Origin: Lentisphaeria bacterium
GTDB lineage: Bacteria; Verrucomicrobiota; Lentisphaeria; Oligosphaerales; Oligosphaeraceae
Assembly (NCBI GenBank): GCA_024405235.1
Contig: JAKSPA010000010.1
Location: 1 to 15,649, forward strand
Reading direction: 5' to 3'
DNA: 15,649 bases
In this document: positions 1-5,747 of the stretch, in pieces
How the letters are laid out: each line of letters begins with the position of its first letter
Position numbering within the stretch: the first letter of the stretch is position 1
The notes under the pieces: generated by a model
Told to the model about the DNA's origin: nothing
Seen by the model: the letters and a program-made list of their open reading frames with translations, nothing else
The model's database searches: none
Program-made: the position numbers and the translations under genes

Positions 1-1
1 G

Positions 2-1918
2 AATATCTTCGTCACAAATCAACTTGGAGACGTTTTCACCTACGACGCACGTCAGACGAAATTCGTCTGGAAACACGCGAAAACGTTCACCTACGCCAAA
101 CCGACAGCACGCCCAGAAGCGGCACCACCCCTCCGCGAACACCCTGCACCAGTGACGCACGTCGTTCAAGCAGGGCAGTTCATCCGAACCGGCAGCCCTA
201 ACGCGACACACGCCGAACTCATCTCGACGGATTTTCTGCAGAGCCGCCCTATCGACAAAAATTTCATCACCCCTGGCACGGACAAACTGCAATTTCTGAG
301 ATTCACCGAACCAGCACTGTTCACGCTTGCTCCAGAGAACGCCATGCAGTTCCCATTCACATGGCCGCAGCTCGAAGGCAGCGCAAACGGATGGTATATG
401 ATCATCGATCTGGGCAACGAATTCACTGGATGGCTGACCGTCACTCTTGAGGCGGAAGAGGGAACCATACTCGACATCGCGCACGGCGAACATCTGACGG
501 ACGGACGCGTCCGCGCCGCAATCGGCGGAAGAAATTATGCCGACAGAGTAATCTGCGCAAAGGGCCTGCTCCACTTCACGCATCGTCTGCGCAGAATCGG
601 CGCACGCTACATTGAAATGCACGTCACAGGCACGCAGACGCCGCCGAAGGTCGGCTATCTCGGCGTCGTTCCAGTCACGCGCGATCTTCCGAAACCTGCG
701 GAATTCAAGTGCCCTGACCGCCTGCTCAAAAAAATGGACGAGACAGCCATCAGGACGCTGGTTTGCTGCCAGCATGAGCACTACGAAGACTGCCCAATGC
801 GTGAACAGGGACTCTATCCATACGACTCCAGAAACCAGATGCTCTTCGGATATGCCGTCTGGGGAAACTATGATTTCACGGCAAGCTGCCTGAAACTCAT
901 GGGCGAGAACTGGAATGACAATGCGGAATCGCTTCAGATGACATCGCCTGGCTGCTACAAGCTCTCCATTCCTATCTTCAGCCTCGTCTGGGTTACCGCA
1001 ATCAAAGAGCTGTACATGCACAGCGGCAATGCCGAACTCGTCAAGCCAATGCTTCCAGTCATCGACAGACTGCTGAAATGCACGTTCGCGAAGAAGGTGG
1101 AAACTCCCCAAGGAACCATCTACCACTCTGGCGATGACAGCCAGATTTGGAACTTCTGCGAATGGCAGCCAAGCCTCAACCGTCTGGAAAGCCGCTGGCA
1201 GGCACCATACAATCTATATCTCATAGAGACGATCCGCTCCGCAGCCATGCTCTCGCGAGTTTTCGACACGCAACTCGGACTGGACAGCGCAAAGGCACTC
1301 GAGAAAGAAGCCGACAGGCTCGCCAAAACATGCGACAGTCTTTTCTGGGACAGCGAGAAAGCCCTCTACCGCACGGACGAAAATCCGGAAACGCCATTCC
1401 ACGAACACATTCAGATTCTCGCGATATTCAACCGCCTGCCAGATGCAAAGAGACTGGAGAAACTGGTCGCTTCCATTGACACGCAGGAGATGTATCCTTC
1501 GACATACAGCACATTGCCCTATTGGATCCGTGTAATGCGCAGCCTCTCGAAGGAGCATACGCTGAGAATTCTGCCACGCATCAGAAAATCCTTCGAGCCA
1601 TCGCTCTTCGAAGGCACAAAAACACTGTGGGAGACTGAATTCGGCGGAGAGGATTTCGGCTTCGCGGGAAGCCTCTGCCATGGTTGGAGCAGCATCCCTG
1701 CATGGTATCTGCGCACGGGACTTCTCGGAATCGAACCGACCTCTCCAGGCTTCGACACCTTCAAGTTCAATCCGGATTTCCTCCCTGGCTTGACGCATGT
1801 CCAAGGACAGGTCCCGACGCCTTTCGGTTTCATCTCGGCAGAATGGCACCAGGACGACGATGGAACCTATCACAAGCGCATCACCGCCTGCCCCAAGAAC
1901 TGCAAACTGGAAGAATAG
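2..1918 (+). CDS. Alpha-L-rhamnosidase-like glycoside hydrolase (GH78), 5' partial
   Basis: Probably removes terminal alpha-L-rhamnose from plant-type polysaccharides or glycosides. The frame is open to the left edge, so the start is missing; a GTG at 152 is only an internal codon of the same frame. About 638 residues are visible. Numbering from base 2, the rhamnosidase acidic motif DCPMREQGLYPYD lies at residues 263-275, where D263, E268 and D275 match the acidic residues of the family's DCPxREQ...D signature. A second acid is expected at E544 (LWE), followed by the family signature SLCHGWSSIPAWYL and then LGI-P-PGF, typical of the junction to the C-terminal beta domain. The middle is the alpha/alpha six-hairpin barrel, and a beta-sandwich precedes it (ends near GARYIEMHV). 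The usual GH78 GWxGD is replaced by LYPYD, so it may be a divergent subfamily with another substrate. The methyltransferase starts 22 bases later. Seen: motifs. Inferred: substrate. Confidence 0.85.
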   Translation, partial: NIFVTNQLGDVFTYDARQTKFVWKHAKTFTYAKPTARPEAAPPLREHPAPVTHVVQAGQFIRTGSPNATHAELISTDFLQSRPIDKNFITPGTDKLQFLRFTEPALFTLAPENAMQFPFTWPQLEGSANGWYMIIDLGNEFTGWLTVTLEAEEGTILDIAHGEHLTDGRVRAAIGGRNYADRVICAKGLLHFTHRLRRIGARYIEMHVTGTQTPPKVGYLGVVPVTRDLPKPAEFKCPDRLLKKMDETAIRTLVCCQHEHYEDCPMREQGLYPYDSRNQMLFGYAVWGNYDFTASCLKLMGENWNDNAESLQMTSPGCYKLSIPIFSLVWVTAIKELYMHSGNAELVKPMLPVIDRLLKCTFAKKVETPQGTIYHSGDDSQIWNFCEWQPSLNRLESRWQAPYNLYLIETIRSAAMLSRVFDTQLGLDSAKALEKEADRLAKTCDSLFWDSEKALYRTDENPETPFHEHIQILAIFNRLPDAKRLEKLVASIDTQEMYPSTYSTLPYWIRVMRSLSKEHTLRILPRIRKSFEPSLFEGTKTLWETEFGGEDFGFAGSLCHGWSSIPAWYLRTGLLGIEPTSPGFDTFKFNPDFLPGLTHVQGQVPTPFGFISAEWHQDDDGTYHKRITACPKNCKLEE

Positions 1919-1940
1919 CCTCCATCCGCCCTCTCATGGC

Positions 1941-3095
1941 ATGAACGCTTCAGAACAACTACATCTGAACAGCAATGCTAGAATCAATCTCGGAAGCTTC
2001 TATACTCCCGAAAAATATGTCCGTCTAGTCGCTAAATGGCTGGACGGACTAATCGACGATTCATTCAAGATTGTCGACCCTTCCTGCGGCTACGGCGCTT
2101 TCTTCGCGCTGAAAAGATTCTTCCCTCGCAACACATTCATCGGCAATGACATAGATCCAGTCGCCTGCGACATGGCTTCGCGAAACTTCCCCTTCGCGAA
2201 GCTCACATGCAGAAACGCCCTCCTGAATGTCGGAAGAAAACCGTATGGACTCAAAAGAAACGACCGAATCGTCATCGTAGGCAATCCACCATACAACGAT
2301 ACTACAAGTCAGATATCGCAACGAATAAAAGGAACGTCATATACGCAGATGGACGACGATGTCAAAGCAAGAGACATCGGCATGGCTTCACTCAAGGCCG
2401 ACGCGAAACTGCGTGCCGATTTCGTCGCAGTCCTGCATCCGCTCAGCTACATCATCAAAAAATCGAACCATGCGGCGTGCAAATCTTTTTTCAAAGACTA
2501 CACACTGAAAAAACATCTGATCTTCAATAGTCAGGAGTTCAATGACACGAGCAAAATCAGAGGCTTTCCTGTTATTGTCGCCCTTTATGAAAGAACGCCA
2601 GGCCATGGCCTCTCGTACGCTGATGTACTGTCAACGACGTGGCGAACCGTCGAAGGCAATTCATTCCGTCTTGACGACATGGATTTCGTCACCGACAACG
2701 TGAGGAAATACCCATCCGCAACGCAAGACGCTCAAGAAAACAGCCTCTTCTTCTACACTCTTCGCGATATAAACGCGCTTAAGCGCAGCAAGACTTTCGT
2801 AAGTGGAAACACACGCAATTCTGTCGCCGTCGCTCCTGAATCCCTTGACTATTATTGCTATATCGACTGCTTCAAACGATATGCCGATGTGCCGTATTAT
2901 CTTGGCAACCTTAATGTACCATATATAAAAAAGGATTTTAACACCATTCGCGAAATCTGCCGAAAGCTTGCCATGCACAACAACAGCGAATTATTCGGGA
3001 AGGACGCTTGCGTGACGCCTGATGAATTCAATGCACTTGTCGATTATATAAAAAAGACGCTTTCTACAAGCCCGCGCAAAAAAGGAAATTCATGA
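1941..3095 (+). CDS. N6-adenine DNA methyltransferase, gamma class, apparently solitary
   Basis: Predicted to methylate adenine N6 in DNA using S-adenosylmethionine. It is 384 residues from the ATG at 1941; the frame stays open back to 1797, but that part overlaps the rhamnosidase in another frame, so 1941 is preferred although no clear Shine-Dalgarno is present. Motif order is X-I-II-IV as in gamma-class enzymes: GSFYTP (18-23, motif X), DPSCGYG (46-52, motif I, SAM binding), NDID (69-72, motif II acid) and NPPY (115-118, catalytic motif IV). The C-terminal 200 residues should contain target recognition, including the stretch LIFNSQEF, and match no domain I can name. No endonuclease, specificity subunit or other restriction gene lies within view on either side. 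The second half is visibly richer in A/T codons (ATA, AAA, TAT) than the rhamnosidase before it, which hints at transfer. Alternative: methyltransferase half of a type IIG-like fusion that has lost its nuclease. Confidence 0.85.
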   Translation: MNASEQLHLNSNARINLGSFYTPEKYVRLVAKWLDGLIDDSFKIVDPSCGYGAFFALKRFFPRNTFIGNDIDPVACDMASRNFPFAKLTCRNALLNVGRKPYGLKRNDRIVIVGNPPYNDTTSQISQRIKGTSYTQMDDDVKARDIGMASLKADAKLRADFVAVLHPLSYIIKKSNHAACKSFFKDYTLKKHLIFNSQEFNDTSKIRGFPVIVALYERTPGHGLSYADVLSTTWRTVEGNSFRLDDMDFVTDNVRKYPSATQDAQENSLFFYTLRDINALKRSKTFVSGNTRNSVAVAPESLDYYCYIDCFKRYADVPYYLGNLNVPYIKKDFNTIREICRKLAMHNNSELFGKDACVTPDEFNALVDYIKKTLSTSPRKKGNS

Positions 3096-3335
3096 CTGCG
3101 GAAAAGCGTCATCATCCGTCCCGCAGAGCACCAAAAAACGCCTTTCAGAAACCTAACATCAACGCTAGGGGCCCTAGAATGGCCGCTGTCGCATTTCATG
3201 CCCTTTTGCGTATATATATCCCTTGACGGCAAAACACGTCAAAATAGGCCATTTCTGACGATTTCTTCAAAAAACGCCCAAAAGAAACGAATAGGCGCAA
3301 TCTTGGTTGTTGAAAATGGCTATACGGTTTCACCT
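3096..3335. other. Gene-free AT-rich gap with small inverted repeats
   Basis: No supported coding region. Visible elements: CTGCGG (3096-3101) with CCGCAG (3121-3126), directly after the methyltransferase stop but without a T-tract; a palindrome CTAGGG-G-CCCTAG at 3165-3177; TTGACG (3223-3228) pairing with CGTCAA (3237-3242); and a longer pair ATAGGCCATTT (3244-3254) with AAATGGCTAT (3314-3323), matching apart from one bulged G, which encloses CGCC (3275-3278) and GGCG (3294-3297). These may form structured RNA or be remnants of an inserted element; I cannot assign a function. Confidence 0.4.
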
Positions 3336-3504
3336 ACTAGTAGTCTGTAAAACTCGAAAAGGTAATTTAGGCAATTCCAATAGATTCACAAGCAGGTTTG
3401 CGCACGTAAGCGACACACATAGATTACTAAGCACGAAGTGAACGACTGCAAACCTGCCGAAAATACATGGAATTGGCAAATTAGTTTTACAATTTGACAC
3501 TAGT
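3336..3504. repeat. Large imperfect inverted repeat (about 170 bases)
   Basis: Five nested arm pairs occur in matching order around a 46-base loop (3402-3447): ACTAGT 3336-3341 with 3499-3504; GTAAAACT 3347-3354 with AGTTTTAC 3483-3490; TAATTT 3363-3368 with AAATTA 3478-3483 (these two pairs share base 3483); AATTCCA 3373-3379 with TGGAATT 3468-3474; GCAGGTTTGC 3392-3401 with GCAAACCTGC 3448-3457. The arms are separated by small unequal internal loops. The outermost left arm sits in a 10-base palindrome CTACTAGTAG (3334-3343). The nesting makes chance unlikely. It could be a structured RNA, a leader regulating the downstream lipoprotein gene, or a decayed miniature transposable element. The strand of any transcript is unknown. 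Confidence 0.6.
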
Positions 3505-3523
3505 TCGCAGATCATTCGCATAG

Positions 3524-3570
3524 AATAAAACACCTCTGTCCAGACATCTGGGCAGAGGTGTTTTATTTTA
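3524..3570 (+). terminator. Strong hairpin terminator, possibly bidirectional
   Basis: A perfect 15-base stem, AATAAAACACCTCTG (3524-3538) with CAGAGGTGTTTTATT (3553-3567), is extended by a T-G wobble and CCAG/CTGG, giving close to 20 paired positions and a loop of about four bases. The right arm runs into TTTTATTTTA, and the left arm carries an A-run, so it could work in both directions. It ends only about 50 bases before the ATG at 3619, so it either separates transcription units or acts as an attenuator in the leader of that gene. Confidence 0.8.
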
Positions 3571-3597
3571 TAGGATATGACAATTTCACTTTAACTT

Positions 3598-3605
3598 AAA
3601 GAGGA
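3598..3605 (+). promoter_or_regulatory. Shine-Dalgarno sequence of the phosphoesterase gene
   Basis: AAAGAGGA lies 13 bases before the ATG at 3619, slightly far but the only purine-rich match. It supports that start, which also gives a proper lipoprotein signal peptide. Confidence 0.5.
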
Positions 3606-3618
3606 AAAAACAACGAAT

Positions 3619-4653
3619 ATGACGAGATTTTTTGCAAGCCTTGTTGCAGGTGTCTGCCTGATGGCTGTGAGTTGCTGTAGCAAAGAAGCCGTTACGCCTC
3701 CATCTGTCGAGGAAAATGTTTCTGTAGAAGAGAAGCAGGAGTCAATATTGGAGACCGCACCGGAAATTCAAGGGAAGTTGCACATTGATGCTTCAGACAT
3801 TGCAGAACTGGGCCTTACCTTCGAGCCCGTCGAAATGAAAGTAAAGGGCCTGAAGCGCGATTATAATTTCCTAATGATATGCGATTTGCATGTCATCGCC
3901 GAAGATATGAGCGAAGCAGAGGAGAAAAGCGTGCACATTATCAAGGACCGCATGGAGAATGTCTTCAAGACGTCGGGCAACACGACCTCCACGCTGGCTC
4001 TTTTCCGCAAGCTTGGGCCCGTCGTCAACAATTGCGGTGCCGACGCCGTGCTGCTTGGCGGCGACATCTGCGATTTCGGTTCCATCGCCAATCTGAACAT
4101 ACTGAAGGATGAACTGTCAAAATGGACAGTACCATATATGTACACGCGCGCGGATCACGACTTCCGTCCATGGTGGATGGCGCAAGAACACGAAGCGGAG
4201 ATCGCCGAACTAGGCAAGGCCATTGATGGCGACGAGGACCTTATGGTCATGGAGTTCGAGGATCTTCTGGTGGTTGGCTACAACAAGAGCACTTGGAACG
4301 TGACGCCTGACGCACTGAAGCGCTTCAAGGAAGTCTATGCCAAGGGCAAGCCAATCGTCATCGTAAGCCACGTTCCATTCAATTCTCCTGTGGATCCAAG
4401 CTTTGGAGAAAAGATCATGAGCCACGAGAATGGCCGAAACCTCTCATGGGGCAAAGGATGCGCCTATGACGCCAACGCCGTGACCGACGAATTCCTCCAG
4501 ATGGTCTATGCGGAGAACAGTCCCGTCAAACTCGTGCTGTCCGGTCACATGCACTACAGCGCTGACACCATGCTCTCAGCGACCTGCCGCCAGCACATGT
4601 TCGCCCCCGCCTTCACGGGCAACATCGGCATCGTCAAACTGATTGCGGAATAA
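3619..4653 (+). CDS. Calcineurin-like metallophosphoesterase, lipoprotein
   Basis: A 344-residue predicted envelope phosphoesterase; substrate unknown. The N-terminus has a basic start, a hydrophobic stretch (4-18) and a lipobox-like AVSC with the likely lipidated cysteine at C19, followed by an acidic, low-complexity linker (about 22-55). The binuclear-metal motifs occur in order: DLH (D89, H91), GGDICD (D149), ADHD (178-181) in place of canonical GNHD, SHVPF (H251) and GHMH (H310, H312). So all five blocks are present, but the bridging asparagine is aspartate (D179), which could alter metal preference or activity. Upstream lies the terminator hairpin at 3524-3570 and downstream another terminator, so it looks monocistronic. 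Alternatives within the superfamily include nucleotidase, phosphodiesterase or acid phosphatase-like enzymes. Family: confident from the motifs. Lipoprotein status: likely, with alanine rather than leucine at position -3. Confidence 0.85.
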   Translation: MTRFFASLVAGVCLMAVSCCSKEAVTPPSVEENVSVEEKQESILETAPEIQGKLHIDASDIAELGLTFEPVEMKVKGLKRDYNFLMICDLHVIAEDMSEAEEKSVHIIKDRMENVFKTSGNTTSTLALFRKLGPVVNNCGADAVLLGGDICDFGSIANLNILKDELSKWTVPYMYTRADHDFRPWWMAQEHEAEIAELGKAIDGDEDLMVMEFEDLLVVGYNKSTWNVTPDALKRFKEVYAKGKPIVIVSHVPFNSPVDPSFGEKIMSHENGRNLSWGKGCAYDANAVTDEFLQMVYAENSPVKLVLSGHMHYSADTMLSATCRQHMFAPAFTGNIGIVKLIAE

Positions 4654-4662
4654 TTCTCTTGG

Positions 4663-4696
4663 ACGCCCCGTCGATTCATGTCGTCGGGGCGTTTTT
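4663..4696 (+). terminator. Rho-independent terminator after the phosphoesterase gene
   Basis: ACGCCCCG (4663-4670) pairs perfectly with CGGGGCGT (4685-4692), with a further CGA/TCG pair inside, and is followed by TTTTT and a second T-rich run. It begins 10 bases after the stop codon. Confidence 0.9.
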
Positions 4697-4818
4697 GTGT
4701 TTTTACCATCGGCATGCGGCATTGACCGAAAAAGGGAAATCAAGCGGCAGACATCTCAAAATATGATATTTTATCCACAGACACATGCAATCATGCTTGA
4801 TTGACAAATGACACAACC

Positions 4819-5661
4819 ATGCAGCTAGCGATTATTGATTCATCATACACCGGCAAATACGGTCTCGCCGATGGTCTAAGACTTCTTAAGTCACATGGCT
4901 ACAGCGCCATAGACTACCAGGGATTCATCAACACCGAAACTCCTCTCTGGCAGAAATCCGATTCAAGCTTCGAAACGCAGCTGCAATATCTGAAGGAGAC
5001 GCTTGATAATATCGGTCTCTCAGTCTGCCAGACGCATGCGCCATGGTGCTGGCCACCAAAAAATTCCACACTGGAAGACAGACGCGAACGCTTCGAGAAG
5101 ATGCACAAGGCGCTGAAAGGAACAAAATTACTTGGCGCAAAATACTTTGTCATCCATCCGATTATGCCCTACGAAAACACTCCGAATCAAAACGACGACG
5201 AAGTATGGGCGGTCAACGCGGGTTTTCTAGGACGCGTCGCCGACTATGCGAAATACTACGGCATAACCATCTGTCTTGAAAACATGCCCTTCGAAAATCT
5301 TTGCCTCTCAACTCCACGGCAGGTCCTTGAATTCGTCGAGGACATGAACCATCCGAATCTGAAGATCTGTCTGGACACGGGCCATTGCGCATGCATCGGC
5401 CTCAATCCGTCCGACGCAGTAAGAATGATCGGCAAAGAATGGCTGAAATGCATTCATGTCCACGACAATGACGGAAAAGCGGATCTGCATCTGCGCCCTG
5501 GCAGCGGAATTGTTGACTGGAACGATTTCGGAAAGGCGCTCCATGAAATCGACTACAGCGGCTTTCTTTCGCTCGAATGCGATCTTCCAGACACCCCAAA
5601 GGAACAGGCTGCCCTTGCCAGAACTGCCACCGAAATCGCAGGCAATTGCCTATCCACCTAA
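4819..5661 (+). CDS. Sugar phosphate isomerase/epimerase, xylose-isomerase-like TIM barrel
   Basis: Member of the AP-endonuclease-2/xylose-isomerase-like TIM-barrel fold (IolE/UxaE/hydroxypyruvate-isomerase type), a divalent-metal sugar isomerase or epimerase in the cytoplasm; the exact sugar is not readable. It has 280 residues from the ATG at 4819, giving MQLAIIDSSY at the first beta strand; a TTG at 4801 would add six residues and is less likely. The metal-site pattern is present: E154 (CLENMPFEN), D186 with H189 (ICLDTGH), H213 and H215 (HVHDNDG), the loop LRPGSGIVDW (225-234), and E253 (SLECDL). H73 and H113 sit at the ends of earlier strands. No clear Shine-Dalgarno. It is bounded by a terminator 120 bases upstream and an 86-base gap before leuS. 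Rhamnosidase and uxaC nearby suggest a role in plant-sugar catabolism, but that is inference. Confidence 0.88.
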   Translation: MQLAIIDSSYTGKYGLADGLRLLKSHGYSAIDYQGFINTETPLWQKSDSSFETQLQYLKETLDNIGLSVCQTHAPWCWPPKNSTLEDRRERFEKMHKALKGTKLLGAKYFVIHPIMPYENTPNQNDDEVWAVNAGFLGRVADYAKYYGITICLENMPFENLCLSTPRQVLEFVEDMNHPNLKICLDTGHCACIGLNPSDAVRMIGKEWLKCIHVHDNDGKADLHLRPGSGIVDWNDFGKALHEIDYSGFLSLECDLPDTPKEQAALARTATEIAGNCLST

Positions 5662-5747
5662 AAAACATTGTCCTACACCATATTGTTCAATAGATTGATT
5701 ATATTACATGGATTACGCTTTCAAACCATAAAAAATACTCAAAAACC

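Noticed and set aside
1797..1940. N-terminal extension of the methyltransferase
   Set aside because: Most of it overlaps the conserved end of the rhamnosidase in another frame, and motif X normally lies near the N-terminus, as it does with the ATG at 1941.
3336..3504. Integron attC site
   Set aside because: The repeat is larger than most attC sites, the outer arms do not match the GTTRRRY/RYYYAAC core sites, and no integron integrase is visible; the Xer gene lacks the integron-specific context.
3494..3526. Promoter TTGACA ... TAGAAT before the phosphoesterase
   Set aside because: The spacing is 21 bases, too long, and transcription would start inside the terminator hairpin.
3330..3533. Reverse-strand 67-residue frame in the structured gap
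   Set aside because: It falls almost entirely on the large inverted repeat, has no ribosome-binding site or recognisable protein feature, and its sequence is explained by the repeat arms.
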